Source of the DNA: Methylocystaceae bacterium
GTDB taxonomy: Bacteria; Pseudomonadota; Alphaproteobacteria; Rhodospirillales; Terasakiellaceae
Direction: 5' to 3'
DNA: 64,000 nt
Assembly (NCBI GenBank): GCA_013373205.1
Contig: JABXIG010000003.1
Location: forward strand, 1-64,000
Part shown: piece by piece, positions 10,015-20,893 of the stretch
Layout of the letters: every line of letters begins with the position of its first letter
How positions within the stretch are numbered: the first letter of the stretch is position 1
Made by a program: the position numbers and the translations under genes
The notes under the pieces: generated by a model
Told to the model about the DNA's origin: nothing
Databases searched by the model: none
The model's input: only the letters and a program-made list of their open reading frames with translations

Positions 10015-10398
10015 TTTTATCCTCCCGGCTGTTAAGGCCGTTTATGCCATAGAGCCGATCACTTCTCTTTTTGGTCTTTAAAAAGTTATTATGAGATTAT
10101 GGTAATATATATAGAACGCGATGGGTTAAGTATTAAAAAGAAATATTTTGTAACTTATCAGAAATAAACATAAAGACTATTTAACTCATAGAGTTATAGC
10201 TTTGTTTCTTATGAAAGTGCTATGCAGTTTTATTAATTTATGTATGATTGTATGTAAAGTATATATTTGTATAAGAGTGATATGCTTAAATTAAACAATT
10301 TAAAATTTACTTATTAAGTTTCTGGTTTTTCTGGCAATCGATTCGATATTCTATGAAAATTATAATTATTTTGTGAATTGAAAAACAAACTAAAGGCC
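10015..10398. other. AT-rich divergent promoter region
   Basis: These 384 bases separate the divergent chemoreceptor and fructosamine kinase-like genes and are far more AT-rich than their surroundings. No open frame with a ribosome site, no tRNA and no clear hairpin was found. It presumably holds both promoters. I could not assign a specific sigma-factor site. Confidence 0.5.
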
Positions 10399-11250
10399 AT
10401 GGATTTTCTCAAAAATAGAATTGAATGTATTTTTAATCAACCTTTAATGCGGGTGAATCGGTTAAGCGGCGGTTGTATTGGGGATGTTTTTCAACTGTGC
10501 TTGAAAGATGGTCAGGATTTGGTGGCGAAATATGACCCCAAAGGCTGTCAGTTGGGACTTGAAGGGAAAATGCTGGCGTATTTGGCCTGTCAAACCGAAC
10601 TGATTGTTCCAGAACTCTATCATCATTCAGATGATTTATTGGTCATGCAATATCTTGCACACAACGGGAGATTGGGTAAGCAAGGTGAAGAGGAGGCAGC
10701 CGATGCATTGGCCACCTTGCATCAGGTGAAGTCATCAGCTTATGGATTTGAGTTTGATACGCTGATTGGGGGGCTGCATCAACCCAACACATGGTGCGAG
10801 GACTGGTTTGATTTTTATGCACAACATCGTCTTGGATATATGGCAGACCAGGCGATCACTGCCGGTTATATGAACAGCACCTATCGCACCCGAATTGAGA
10901 AATTGTCCCTTAAGTTGGCGGACATCGCCCCTCAGCCGAAACATCCTTCTTTGGTTCACGGTGACTTATGGGCTGGGAATGTGTTAGGCGATCAAGGCAG
11001 GCTAACAGGTTTTATTGATCCGGCCATTTATTTTGGTCACCCTGAAATGGACTTGGCCTTTTCAACCCTGTTTAATAGTTTTAGTCCCCATTTCTATGCG
11101 CGTTATCAGGAACAACACCCTTTAGAAAAAGACTTTTTTGAAGACCGGGTTGATCTTTATAACCTTTATCCTCTGTTGGTTCATGTTCGTTTGTTTGGCG
11201 AGGCGTATGTGGGGGATGTGGATCGAATTTTGCGCAAATTTGGTTGTTAA
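10399..11250 (+). CDS. Fructosamine/ketosamine-3-kinase family protein
   Basis: A 283-residue member of the fructosamine kinase branch of the aminoglycoside phosphotransferase-like kinases. The catalytic loop is HGDLWAGN (188-195), the metal-binding Asp is in FIDPAIYFGHPEMD (206-219), and the ATP lysine is in LVAKYD. Relatives phosphorylate sugars attached to protein amines so that the adduct falls off (deglycation); the bacterial substrate is often unknown. I chose the ATG at 10399, with AAAGG just upstream, over the in-frame TTG at 10378. The 3' end overlaps the convergent GGDEF-EAL gene by 4 bp. Confidence 0.85.
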   Translation: MDFLKNRIECIFNQPLMRVNRLSGGCIGDVFQLCLKDGQDLVAKYDPKGCQLGLEGKMLAYLACQTELIVPELYHHSDDLLVMQYLAHNGRLGKQGEEEAADALATLHQVKSSAYGFEFDTLIGGLHQPNTWCEDWFDFYAQHRLGYMADQAITAGYMNSTYRTRIEKLSLKLADIAPQPKHPSLVHGDLWAGNVLGDQGRLTGFIDPAIYFGHPEMDLAFSTLFNSFSPHFYARYQEQHPLEKDFFEDRVDLYNLYPLLVHVRLFGEAYVGDVDRILRKFGC

Positions 11251-13010
11251 GCGCTGTTTAGTTTTTCACGGTTTGCTGCAAATTGGTTGAATTCTTCAAT
11301 GCGCAAAGGGCGGCTGAAATAATAGCCTTGCCCCAATAGGCAGCCTTTTTCAATCAGGAAGTGGCTTTGTTCCAGTGTTTCCACCCCTTCACCGACAACC
11401 TCTAGGCCCAAGCTGTGGGCCATGGTTAAAATCGCAATCACCATGGCAGCATCATCCGGGTTGGTCGTCACATCACGCACGAACATGCGGTCCACTTTTA
11501 ACGTATCCAGCGGGAAGCTTTTTAAGTAATTCAGGCTGGAATAACCGGTGCCGAAATCATCTATTGAAAGACGAACCCCCATGGTTTTCAGTTCATGCAG
11601 CATTTTAAGGGCGGCATCCAGATCTTCCATCATCAGGGTTTCGGTAATTTCCAATGTCAGCTGATTGGGATCAAATCCGGTTCGATCAAGAACACCTTGA
11701 ACAATTGCCGGGAGGTTTTTTTCCTGAAACTGTCGGCTTGACAGGTTGATGCTGACCCTGAATGGACTTTGTGCATGTTGTGACCAATCCATGATTTCCT
11801 GGCACGCCGTTTCCAAAACCCATTCTCCGATGGGCAGGATTAGGTTGTTACGTTCAGCCAGCGGAATAAACTGGTCTGGTGAAACAAGACCGCGATCGGC
11901 ACTGTGCCAGCGGATCAAGGCCTCGGCGCTTTTCATCTGGCCTGTGTTCATATCCACGATGGGCTGATAGACAAGATGGAATTCATCAAATGTTTTGACC
12001 GCTTTTCTCAGGTCTATTTCAATGGCACGCTGGGCTTGGGCCTTGGCATCGATATCCGGGGTGAAAAAATGGAAGGTGTTGCGGCCATTGTCTTTGGCTT
12101 TGTGCATGGCACTGTCGGCATTACGCAACAGGGTTTCCACATCGTCGCCATCCCCTGGCCAAGTGCAAATCCCGATGGAACAGGAAATAAAAATTTCCTC
12201 ATCTTCAATCTCAAAGGGGCGCTCCAAGGATTCCAGAATATCGTGGGCGATTACGGCCAGGTCTTCTTCATCTTTAATATTGGGTAGAACGGCGGTGAAC
12301 TGATCGCCACTGAACCGGGCAAGAGTGCCATTTTGTGGGATTGTTTTTTCAAACCGGATAGCGGCTTCCTGAAGAAGCTTATCCCCGATGGTGTAACCCA
12401 ACGTATCGTTAATGACTTTGAAACCATCTAACCCAATAAACAGCAAAGCCGTTTGTGTGCCTTCCTGACCGGAGACATAAAGTGCGCTGATAAAGTGATT
12501 AAGAAACAGGTTCCAGTTTGGCAGGTCCGTGACCAAATCATAGTTGCTACGATGTTGCAGCTGTTCTTCGGTTTCTTTTTGATGGGTTACATCGTGGAAG
12601 AAGAAGACATATTTCGCTTGATTAAGGTCTTCTGTGTCCAGACTTTGGATGTGGGTCTGTACGCGATAGACCGTCCCGATTTTGCTTTCATTCCACAAAA
12701 GGCCTTCCCAGTGACCTTCCTGTTCAAGACTGGTTTGAACCGGCGGCCAGAGTTCTTGACGTTTATGATGCGCAATCAAGCCATTGACCGGAAAATACTG
12801 CGCTTCATCTTCACTATATTTTGTTAAGTCGCTAAAGGCCGGATTAACGGTCAAAATTTGGAAGTTGGCATTAACCAGAGCAATCGGCTGGGTCGCGGAT
12901 TGAAAAACCGATGACAGCATGCGAAAGCGAGACAGCTCACGCCGTTGGGCAACCAGCTGGCCTTTCAGGCTCGCCAGTTCCTTTCGCAGATTTGTAACTT
13001 CATCGCTCAT
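11247..13010 (-). CDS. PAS-GGDEF-EAL c-di-GMP phosphodiesterase (degenerate GGDEF)
   Basis: A 587-residue cytoplasmic protein: short coiled coil (1-30), PAS domain (about 35-145), GGDEF domain (about 155-315) and EAL domain (about 330-580). The cyclase signature is SGDQF (234-238) rather than GGDEF, so cyclase activity is probably lost and the domain may bind GTP as a regulator. The EAL domain keeps EALIRW (363-368), NLSSRQFQ, EITET and DDFGTGYSS, which are needed for phosphodiesterase activity. The net prediction is c-di-GMP breakdown, favouring motility, controlled by a PAS signal. Confidence 0.9.
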   Translation of the reverse strand: MSDEVTNLRKELASLKGQLVAQRRELSRFRMLSSVFQSATQPIALVNANFQILTVNPAFSDLTKYSEDEAQYFPVNGLIAHHKRQELWPPVQTSLEQEGHWEGLLWNESKIGTVYRVQTHIQSLDTEDLNQAKYVFFFHDVTHQKETEEQLQHRSNYDLVTDLPNWNLFLNHFISALYVSGQEGTQTALLFIGLDGFKVINDTLGYTIGDKLLQEAAIRFEKTIPQNGTLARFSGDQFTAVLPNIKDEEDLAVIAHDILESLERPFEIEDEEIFISCSIGICTWPGDGDDVETLLRNADSAMHKAKDNGRNTFHFFTPDIDAKAQAQRAIEIDLRKAVKTFDEFHLVYQPIVDMNTGQMKSAEALIRWHSADRGLVSPDQFIPLAERNNLILPIGEWVLETACQEIMDWSQHAQSPFRVSINLSSRQFQEKNLPAIVQGVLDRTGFDPNQLTLEITETLMMEDLDAALKMLHELKTMGVRLSIDDFGTGYSSLNYLKSFPLDTLKVDRMFVRDVTTNPDDAAMVIAILTMAHSLGLEVVGEGVETLEQSHFLIEKGCLLGQGYYFSRPLRIEEFNQFAANREKLNSA

Positions 13011-13097
13011 TTGGTTTTTTCTGTCCGCTTTATCTTATTTAGCCTCTTTGAATTCAACTTAGCATAATGGCCTTGTTGGATGCTGCAAAGACATAAA

Positions 13098-13134
13098 ATG
13101 TGCGCGACCGAAAATAAAATTCACCCGCGCACAT
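13098..13134 (-). terminator. Terminator of the aspartate aminotransferase gene
   Basis: Arms ATGTGCGCG (13098-13106) and CGCGCACAT (13126-13134) pair perfectly around a 19-base loop. On the minus strand the stem is followed by TTTTA. It lies just past the aminotransferase stop codon. Confidence 0.6.
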
Positions 13135-13142
13135 GTTACACA

Positions 13143-14375
<1,233 letters not shown>

Positions 14376-14464
14376 TTACGTGAAAAAAAGATGTCGGACC
14401 CTACGCCCATAGTTAAGGGCGATGCAATATCAAATGTTAATTTAACATGAAGTTTTTAGCACAA

Positions 14465-14492
14465 AAAAAGGCGCTCCAAAGAGCACCTTTTT
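14465..14492 (-). terminator. Terminator of ppk2
   Basis: Read on the minus strand, GGTGCTC pairs with GAGCGCC (one G-U) around a four-base loop, flanked by A and T runs. It lies about 20 bp after the ppk2 stop codon. Confidence 0.7.
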
Positions 14493-14511
14493 CCAGTTGG
14501 ATGAATCGGGA

Positions 14512-15522
14512 TTAATCTTCCACATCCAGTTCTTGTTCTGTCGTGCGGATAATTCTTGGATCCCATTGAAGAAGCTCATCATTTTTGCCTTCGTAATCGA
14601 CCTTGCTCAGGTAATAACGAATGGCATTGATGCGCGCACGTTTCTTATCGTCTGACTTCACAATGGTCCATGGGCTTTCTTTTGTATCGGTATAGAAGAA
14701 GACATCTTCCTTTGCCCGTGTGTAATCTGCCCACTTATTTTGCGATTCTTTATCGACCGGGGATAGCTTCCATTGTTTTAAAGGATCTTCTGCCCGGCTG
14801 GCAAAGCGGCGTGCCTGTTCGGTCTTACTGACAGAGAAATAGAATTTAAACATCTTCAGGCCGGAACGATAGAGCATGCGTTCAAATTCCGGAACAGATC
14901 GTAAAAATTCTTTGACTTCTTCGGGTTCACAAAAGCCCATAACCCGTTCGACCATGCCGCGGTTATACCAGGACCGGTCAAACAGAACGATCTCACCTGC
15001 CGCAGGTAAATGTTCCACATAGCGTTGGAAATACCATTGGGTGCGTTCGCGATCCGTTGGTTTTTCAAGCGCAATCACGCGACAACCACGGGGGTTGAGG
15101 TGTTCGATAAAACGTTTGATGGTTCCACCTTTTCCGGCCGCGTCACGTCCTTCAAAAATAGATAGGACTTTTTGTCCGCTTTCCTTGATGGAGTTTTGCA
15201 TTTTCAGCAATTCCACATGCAAAGGGGCGATGATTTCAAGGTATTCGGTTGTTTTGAGCTTTGTAACCGGTGCGTCAGGACCATCTAATTGGTCAATGGG
15301 TGTGCCGTCTTGCACGCCATTGCCCATGGATTTCAATTTCTTTTTGGCCCCCGGTTTGCCCTTGAATTTTTCTGCATCCCGTCCGGCAGGCTTGATCTTT
15401 TCAAGATCGTCGGTGGCCAACATTTCTTGTTCCATCAATTCATCATCAACGGTATCTGTGTCGAGCTCGAGGATATCAGCTTTAGTTTTTTCTTCTTCAT
15501 TCATTGTGTTTTCATCGCTCAT
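14512..15522 (-). CDS. ppk2: Polyphosphate kinase 2
   Basis: PPK2 moves phosphate between polyphosphate and nucleoside diphosphates, usually making GTP or ATP from polyP. The 336-residue protein has an acidic, low-complexity N-terminal extension of about 85 residues and then the P-loop core: Walker A EGRDAAGKGG (124-133), the DRSWYNRG segment that carries a catalytic Asp and Arg, and the lid region RFASRAEDPLKQWKLS. It is a one-domain (class I-like) enzyme. The start is supported by AAGGAGAG upstream of the ATG. Confidence 0.93.
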   Translation of the reverse strand: MSDENTMNEEEKTKADILELDTDTVDDELMEQEMLATDDLEKIKPAGRDAEKFKGKPGAKKKLKSMGNGVQDGTPIDQLDGPDAPVTKLKTTEYLEIIAPLHVELLKMQNSIKESGQKVLSIFEGRDAAGKGGTIKRFIEHLNPRGCRVIALEKPTDRERTQWYFQRYVEHLPAAGEIVLFDRSWYNRGMVERVMGFCEPEEVKEFLRSVPEFERMLYRSGLKMFKFYFSVSKTEQARRFASRAEDPLKQWKLSPVDKESQNKWADYTRAKEDVFFYTDTKESPWTIVKSDDKKRARINAIRYYLSKVDYEGKNDELLQWDPRIIRTTEQELDVED

Positions 15523-15667
15523 ACAGCTCTCCTTGAATTGATTTAAAATAACTTATCGTAATGTAGCAAATTATATATGAATATAGTGTGACTTAAATCA
15601 AAAAAAAATCAATTGCGGCTTTATCTGGGACTGGTCAAAAAGCCTTGTCTTGTCTATATCTTGATGC

Positions 15668-17785
15668 ATGGAAAATATACCGATCTTCACACCCATCAAA
15701 CGTCCTATCCCGCGTGGGGGGAAACCGTTTAAACTGGTCAGCGACTTTCAACCCAGTGGTGACCAGCCCGAAGCCATTGCCGAATTGGTTAAAGGTATTG
15801 AAGAGGGTGAAAAAGATCAGGTTCTGCTTGGGGTTACAGGTTCCGGGAAAACTTTTACGGTCGCCCATGTGATTGCTGAACTGCAACGTCCTGCCATTGT
15901 ACTTGCCCCAAATAAGACGCTGGCCGCTCAGCTTTATAGCGAGATGAAGAATTTTTTTCCGGATAATCATGTGGAATATTTTGTCTCGTTCTACGATTAT
16001 TATCAGCCTGAAGCGTATGTCCCAAAAACGGACACCTATATCGAAAAAGATAGTTCCATTAATGAGCAAATTGACAGGATGCGCCATGCGGCAACCCGGT
16101 CTTTGCTGGAATATCGTGATACCATCATTGTGGCTTCTGTGTCTTGTATCTACGGGATCGGCGCGGTGGAAACTTATGCAGAAATGACTTTGGGCATTGA
16201 AGCGGGCGGGGAATATGACGTGCGCGATTTGATGAAGGGGCTGGTCGAGCTGCAATATCAGCGCAATGACAATAACTTCCATCGCGGCACTTTTCGTGTG
16301 CGCGGCGATATTGTTGAAATTTTCCCGTCACACTTTGAAGACCGCGCGTGGCGGTTGTCCTTTTTTGGCGAAGAACTTGAAGATATCTGGGAATTTGACC
16401 CACTGACGGGGGAGAAAATTACCACGCTGGATAAGGTGACCATCTATCCCAACAGCCACTATGTCACCCCGCGCCCGACCCTGATGCAGGCCTCCAAAAA
16501 AATTAAAGAAGAAATGAAAGAACGGGTCACCTGGTTTCAGGAAAATGGCAAGCTGTTAGAAGCCCAACGCATTCAGGAACGTACGACCTTTGATCTGGAA
16601 ATGATCGAGACCACGGGCTTTTGTTCGGGGATTGAAAATTATTCGCGTTACTTGACGGATCGTGCACCGGGTCAGCCGCCCCCCACCTTGTTTGAATATT
16701 TACCCGATGATGCTTTGCTGTTTGTCGATGAAAGCCATGTGGGTGTGTCACAAATCGGGGGTATGTATCGCGGTGACTACAATCGCAAAAGCACCTTGGC
16801 GAATTTTGGTTTCCGCCTGCCATCCTGCGTGGATAACCGCCCGCTTAAATTTGAAGAATGGGACCATATGCGCCCACAGACGGTTTATGTATCGGCAACA
16901 CCGGGGGATTGGGAACTGGAACGTACAGGCGGTGTGTTTGCCGAACAGGTGATTCGCCCGACAGGCCTGATTGACCCGATCACTATCGTACGCCCGGTGG
17001 AAACCCAAGTGGATGATTTGCTGGATGAATGCAAGCAGACAGCGGCAAAAGGTGAACGGGTTCTGGTGACCACCTTGACTAAGCGCATGGCCGAAGATTT
17101 GACCGAATATTTCCATGAACAGGGCGTGCGTGTGCGTTACATGCATAGCGATATTGACACGCTGGAACGGATCGAAATCATTCGTGATTTGCGTCTGGGG
17201 GCCTTTGATGTTCTGGTCGGAATCAACCTGTTGCGGGAAGGTCTGGATATTCCGGAATGTTCTTTGGTGGCGATTTTGGATGCGGATAAGGAAGGTTTTT
17301 TACGTTCCAAACGGTCCTTGATCCAGACCATTGGGCGTGCCGCGCGTCATATTAATGGCCGGGTTTTGCTTTATGCTGACAAAATGACGCAAAGTCTTGA
17401 ATATGCCATTGGGGAAACCAACCGTCGACGCGCTAAGCAGCAAGCTTATAACGAAGCCAACGGCATTACGCCGCAGACCGTAAAGTCCAATATTTCTGAT
17501 GTGCTGGAAGATGTATCTCAGGGCGATTATCTGGATGTGGGTACCGGCGAGACAGGTGAAGCCCATCTGGTTGGGAAAGATTTGAAAACCGTGCTGGCCG
17601 ATATGGATAAGCGCATGAAAGAGGCCGCGGCCAACCTTGAATTTGAAGAAGCTGCCCGCCTGCGCGATGAAATCCGTCGTCTGGAGGCATCCGAGTTGGG
17701 ATTAGATCGCGCAGGGGTCGCCAAGGGGGCTGCGAAAAGGGCAGGGGCTGGCAAAAAGAAAACAAAGAAACGGCGCGGACCTTAA
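15668..17785 (+). CDS. uvrB: Excinuclease ABC subunit B
   Basis: UvrB is the damage-verifying helicase-like subunit of nucleotide excision repair, loaded by UvrA and then cut with by UvrC. The 705-residue protein has Walker A GVTGSGKT (55-62), the beta-hairpin region with [26 protein letters not shown], helicase motifs V/VI ([22 protein letters not shown]) and a C-terminal UVR motif that binds UvrC. The C-terminus is rich in Lys and Gly. The 3' end overlaps the convergent NTF2-like gene by 4 bp. No strong ribosome site and no obvious SOS box were seen upstream. Confidence 0.97.
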   Translation: MENIPIFTPIKRPIPRGGKPFKLVSDFQPSGDQPEAIAELVKGIEEGEKDQVLLGVTGSGKTFTVAHVIAELQRPAIVLAPNKTLAAQLYSEMKNFFPDNHVEYFVSFYDYYQPEAYVPKTDTYIEKDSSINEQIDRMRHAATRSLLEYRDTIIVASVSCIYGIGAVETYAEMTLGIEAGGEYDVRDLMKGLVELQYQRNDNNFHRGTFRVRGDIVEIFPSHFEDRAWRLSFFGEELEDIWEFDPLTGEKITTLDKVTIYPNSHYVTPRPTLMQASKKIKEEMKERVTWFQENGKLLEAQRIQERTTFDLEMIETTGFCSGIENYSRYLTDRAPGQPPPTLFEYLPDDALLFVDESHVGVSQIGGMYRGDYNRKSTLANFGFRLPSCVDNRPLKFEEWDHMRPQTVYVSATPGDWELERTGGVFAEQVIRPTGLIDPITIVRPVETQVDDLLDECKQTAAKGERVLVTTLTKRMAEDLTEYFHEQGVRVRYMHSDIDTLERIEIIRDLRLGAFDVLVGINLLREGLDIPECSLVAILDADKEGFLRSKRSLIQTIGRAARHINGRVLLYADKMTQSLEYAIGETNRRRAKQQAYNEANGITPQTVKSNISDVLEDVSQGDYLDVGTGETGEAHLVGKDLKTVLADMDKRMKEAAANLEFEEAARLRDEIRRLEASELGLDRAGVAKGAAKRAGAGKKKTKKRRGP

Positions 17786-18246
17786 AAACCGAGCTCTGTT
17801 AATCCTGCATGATCATCGGGGCGGCGCCCCAAGGGCCAATGGAATTTACGTTCATTTTCGGCAATGGGATGTTCGTTGATGCTGGCAATGCGGCGTTCCA
17901 TCAATCCATCTTCGCGAAATTCCCAGTTTTCGTTGCCATAGGCGCGAAACCATTGTTTGCTGTCATCTTGATATTCATAAGCAAAGCGTACAGCGATGCG
18001 GTTTTCGCTATAGGCCCAAAGTTCTTTAATCAGGCGATAGTTCATTTCCTTATCCCATTTGCGTTTCAGGAAAGCTTGAATATCGGGGCGGCCTTGAACA
18101 AATTCAGCCCGATTGCGCCATTGGCTATCCGGTGTATAGGCAAGGCTGACTTTTTCAGGGTCACGACTGTTCCAGCCATCTTCGGCCAAGCGAATTTTTT
18201 CAATGGCACTTTCTTTGGTAAAGGGGGGTAAAGGGGGACGTGACAT
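17782..18246 (-). CDS. NTF2-like DUF1348 family protein
   Basis: A 154-residue cone-shaped NTF2-like protein of the DUF1348 family; relatives have no firmly known reaction. Visible are the N-terminal [28 protein letters not shown] and [15 protein letters not shown] near the end. The start is the ATG at 18246 with AAGGAA upstream; an upstream extension would run through the preceding gene. It lies 16 bp after the flavoprotein gene on the same strand, so it is probably the last gene of a GST-flavoprotein-NTF2 operon. A role in handling reactive small molecules is only an inference from the neighbours. Confidence 0.85.
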   Translation of the reverse strand: MSRPPLPPFTKESAIEKIRLAEDGWNSRDPEKVSLAYTPDSQWRNRAEFVQGRPDIQAFLKRKWDKEMNYRLIKELWAYSENRIAVRFAYEYQDDSKQWFRAYGNENWEFREDGLMERRIASINEHPIAENERKFHWPLGRRPDDHAGLTELGF

Positions 18247-18262
18247 GGGTGAAGTTCCTTTC

Positions 18263-19129
18263 TTATAAAAATTCTTCGATACAGAGGGTAGGGTTTGGGC
18301 GAACAAGCACATGGTCCACATGGACCAGAATGTTGCGTTCCTGTTGGATCCATTGAATTTCAGCCGTGGCTTTGATGTGTAACGTGCGATGATTGTCAAA
18401 ATCCAGAAAAAGTAATCCGATACGCGGGTCCGTGTGGATGTTGCCTAAGGTGTTGAAAAAACGGTTGCCTGGATAATCCGCGAAGCTAAGCCAATGTTCA
18501 TCAATCACTTTGACAAAACCTCGCTCGCCACCGCGATGGGACATATCCACCCCAGTATTGGGCTGTTGGTTCATCTCTTTCGTGCGCGAGGTGATGAAAA
18601 AGATATCTGCGTTTTTGATGGTTGAACGCAGGTCTTCGCATAAAGTGTCGCAGGTGTAGCTTTCACCGCTTTGTTGACGAAGGCCAATTTTACGGCGTTG
18701 GATATATTTGGGACAATTGCCAAAACTTTGATCAATGTCGAGAACAAGCCTTTCATCAGTGACGCGGTTAATCCGACCATTTAAACGGTTACGCCTGCGA
18801 GTATGGGGTTCAATGCCAATCATGCCGATCTTTTGACTTTTTTGCAGATGCCCATAAAGCGGGTCATCTGTTGGTAAACTGGCGCGAAGGACAAGCTGTT
18901 GATCCGTCGGGGCGCTTATAAAACCTTTGGGACCAGCAAGGTAACTGGCCCATGGGTGCCCCGTTTCATCCACAGCCCCGATAAAGACAAAGGGCTGGCT
19001 TTCAAAAAAATCACGGTGTTGATCGGGTATCTGGCTGCGGATAAATTTCTGACCAATGCGATTGCTTTGTTCGGCAAATCCAAGGCGCGATTGCACATAG
19101 GTTTCACCAGGATGAAACGGGCTGTTCAT
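18263..19129 (-). CDS. Pyridoxamine 5'-phosphate oxidase-like flavoprotein
   Basis: A 288-residue split-barrel protein of the PNPOx-like, FMN-binding superfamily. It is not the vitamin B6 enzyme itself. Recognisable parts are [20 protein letters not shown] near residue 55, the segment [26 protein letters not shown], and [21 protein letters not shown], the classic second-barrel motif. Relatives bind flavin and reduce or sense small molecules, but the substrate is unknown. The ATG at 19129 directly follows the GST stop codon, showing tight coupling. Confidence 0.85.
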   Translation of the reverse strand: MNSPFHPGETYVQSRLGFAEQSNRIGQKFIRSQIPDQHRDFFESQPFVFIGAVDETGHPWASYLAGPKGFISAPTDQQLVLRASLPTDDPLYGHLQKSQKIGMIGIEPHTRRRNRLNGRINRVTDERLVLDIDQSFGNCPKYIQRRKIGLRQQSGESYTCDTLCEDLRSTIKNADIFFITSRTKEMNQQPNTGVDMSHRGGERGFVKVIDEHWLSFADYPGNRFFNTLGNIHTDPRIGLLFLDFDNHRTLHIKATAEIQWIQQERNILVHVDHVLVRPNPTLCIEEFL

Positions 19130-19133
19130 GATC

Positions 19134-19766
19134 TTAGCTCTTTTGCATGGGAACAAAGCCGGGCAGGGCTTCAATCTTGCCCAGCCATTTTTGGATGGTG
19201 GGGTAGGGGGCTAAATCCACCTCACCTTCCGGGGCATGGGCGATATAACTATAACCAGCGACATCCGCGATGGTGGGCTGATCGCCAACTAAAAACGCAT
19301 TGTGACTTAAGTGCTTTTCAATGATACCAAGCAGGCTTTGGGCAAGCTCGACGGCTTTTGCGTGATTATGGTCGGTACCGAAGACTTTCACCAAACGGGC
19401 TGTTGCCGGACCATTGACCAGCAATCCGGCAGAAACGGCTAACCATTGTTGCACTTGGGCGGCTTTGGTTGGCGGACTTGGTAACCATGTGCCATTTGCA
19501 TCATATTTTTGCGCCAAATAATGAATGATCGCGTGGGAGTCCCAAAGGACTGTGCCGTTATCATCCATGACAGGGACTTGTCCAAAGGGATGACGTTCTA
19601 AAAACTCAGCTGTTTTATGTTCGCCATTGACGAGGTCAACCGTGATCAATTCATAGGGGAGGTCCAGCAAGGACAACATTAATTGTGCGCGATGGGCATG
19701 ACCGGAGAGGGGAAACCAGTACAATTTGATCGGCTGGGCATCTTGGGGAAACAGGGGATTGGACAT
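19134..19766 (-). CDS. Glutathione S-transferase family protein
   Basis: A 210-residue soluble GST: thioredoxin-like N-terminal domain (KLYWFPLSGHAHR, HPFGQVPVMDD, the glutathione-contacting DSHAI) and an all-helical C-terminal domain (DQPTIADVAGYSYI). It probably joins glutathione to electrophiles or acts as a peroxidase; the substrate is unknown. AAGGAG lies 13 bases before the ATG. It is the first gene of the three-gene cluster and has a striking palindrome in its promoter. Confidence 0.92.
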   Translation of the reverse strand: MSNPLFPQDAQPIKLYWFPLSGHAHRAQLMLSLLDLPYELITVDLVNGEHKTAEFLERHPFGQVPVMDDNGTVLWDSHAIIHYLAQKYDANGTWLPSPPTKAAQVQQWLAVSAGLLVNGPATARLVKVFGTDHNHAKAVELAQSLLGIIEKHLSHNAFLVGDQPTIADVAGYSYIAHAPEGEVDLAPYPTIQKWLGKIEALPGFVPMQKS

Positions 19767-19834
19767 GGTCTAAAGGCTCCTTCAACAAGGGGGGATGTGA
19801 ACTGCCTTTAGGTGTATATTTTTATGTTGAATAA

Positions 19835-19864
19835 GATAATTGCTTAAATTTAAGAATAATTATC
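19835..19864. promoter_or_regulatory. Palindromic candidate operator upstream of the GST operon
   Basis: The core CTTAAATTTAAG (19843-19854) is a perfect 12-bp palindrome. It is flanked by GATAATT on the left and AATTATC on the right, offset by two bases. It lies about 70-100 bp upstream of the GST start and just after the LysR stop codon, a plausible site for that LysR protein. Confidence 0.5.
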
Positions 19865-19880
19865 TCATTTTATGAAACTG

Positions 19881-20798
19881 TTAACCCAGCCCACATTGTT
19901 GGGCGATGGTGCTTAGTCTCTCTTTTAAAAGCGGGGCGGCAAAATCAATGAAGGTGCGCAGCTTCAACGGAACAAGACGACCTTGGGGATAGACGAAATG
20001 CACCGGGATGGGTGGCTCTGCATGACTTCGAAAGACCCGTTGTAAATGGCCGCGATCAATTTCGCGTGCTGCTTGATAGGACAGAACGCGGGTGATGCCG
20101 GCATGTTGGACGGCACTTTCCACAGCAGCTTCGGCGGAATTTACCACAAGGCGGGGATGGGTGGGGTAGCTTTTGGTCTTGCCCTTCATGTTAAAAGACC
20201 ATTCTTGTCGTAAATCCAGATGACCAAAGGAAATAATGTCAAACTGGTCCAGCATCTCAGGTGTTGGTTCCGGCTTATCTTCGAGATAGGTTGGGCTGGC
20301 ACAATGGATGAATTGCACATGGCCTAATGGTTTTGCCATCATGGAGCTGTCCTGTAACGGCCCGATCCGCAATCCGAGATCGATCTGTTCTTCCAGCAGA
20401 TGCAGCACTTGATCAGCCAGCATCAGACGGATATTAACCTTGGGATAGGCTTTTAGGAATTCCCGCACGATGGGTAACACATGGAGCTTCCCAAAGGCCG
20501 AAGGCGCGGTGATGGTCATGGTGCCCACGGGGTCAATATACTCATTGCCCGCTTGACGATCAGCTTCCTGAAGATCATTCAGAATACGACGGCACGCCGC
20601 GAAATATCGCGCGCCACTTTCTGTCAGCGTCAATTTACGGGTCGTGCGCGTTAGAAGTTGGGATCCGAGATGATCCTCCAGCTCTGCCACCTTGCGGCTG
20701 ACCGTGGGGAGTGGCATATTTAATTTCTGAGAGGCTTTGGAAAAGCTGCCACTTTCCACCACCTGAGAAAAAACCTGCATAGCCGAAAGTTGATCCAT
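19881..20798 (-). CDS. LysR-family transcriptional regulator
   Basis: A 305-residue regulator with an N-terminal winged helix (MQVFSQVVESGSFSKASQKL, LPTVSRKVAELEDHLG) and a periplasmic-binding-like effector domain. It belongs to the large LysR subgroup whose first residues read MDQLSAMQVF. The ATG at 20798 is preferred to the adjacent upstream GTG. It is encoded upstream of, and in the same direction as, the GST-flavoprotein-NTF2 genes and divergently from the CPBP protease gene, so it could control either side. The effector is unknown. Confidence 0.92.
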   Translation of the reverse strand: MDQLSAMQVFSQVVESGSFSKASQKLNMPLPTVSRKVAELEDHLGSQLLTRTTRKLTLTESGARYFAACRRILNDLQEADRQAGNEYIDPVGTMTITAPSAFGKLHVLPIVREFLKAYPKVNIRLMLADQVLHLLEEQIDLGLRIGPLQDSSMMAKPLGHVQFIHCASPTYLEDKPEPTPEMLDQFDIISFGHLDLRQEWSFNMKGKTKSYPTHPRLVVNSAEAAVESAVQHAGITRVLSYQAAREIDRGHLQRVFRSHAEPPIPVHFVYPQGRLVPLKLRTFIDFAAPLLKERLSTIAQQCGLG

Positions 20799-20816
20799 CA
20801 CTCTTTCACATAAAAA

Positions 20817-20833
20817 GATAAAGCTATCTCATT
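20817..20833. promoter_or_regulatory. Short inverted repeat between LysR and CPBP protease genes
   Basis: GATA-AAGC-TATC (20817-20828) lies in the divergent region, and the overlapping word TATCTCATT (20825-20833) is also present at 19861-19869 beside the palindrome in front of the GST gene. It is a weak but shared signal that could be a LysR half-site. Confidence 0.25.
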
Positions 20834-20893
20834 ATGTCTTTTCTTTTTAATAAATGATAGAAAGATAATCCGATAAAAAAGCGAGGCACCCAC

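Noticed and set aside
10378-10398. TTG start for the fructosamine kinase-like gene
   Set aside because: It would add seven residues not expected in the family and has no ribosome site. The ATG at 10399 is preceded by AAAGG.
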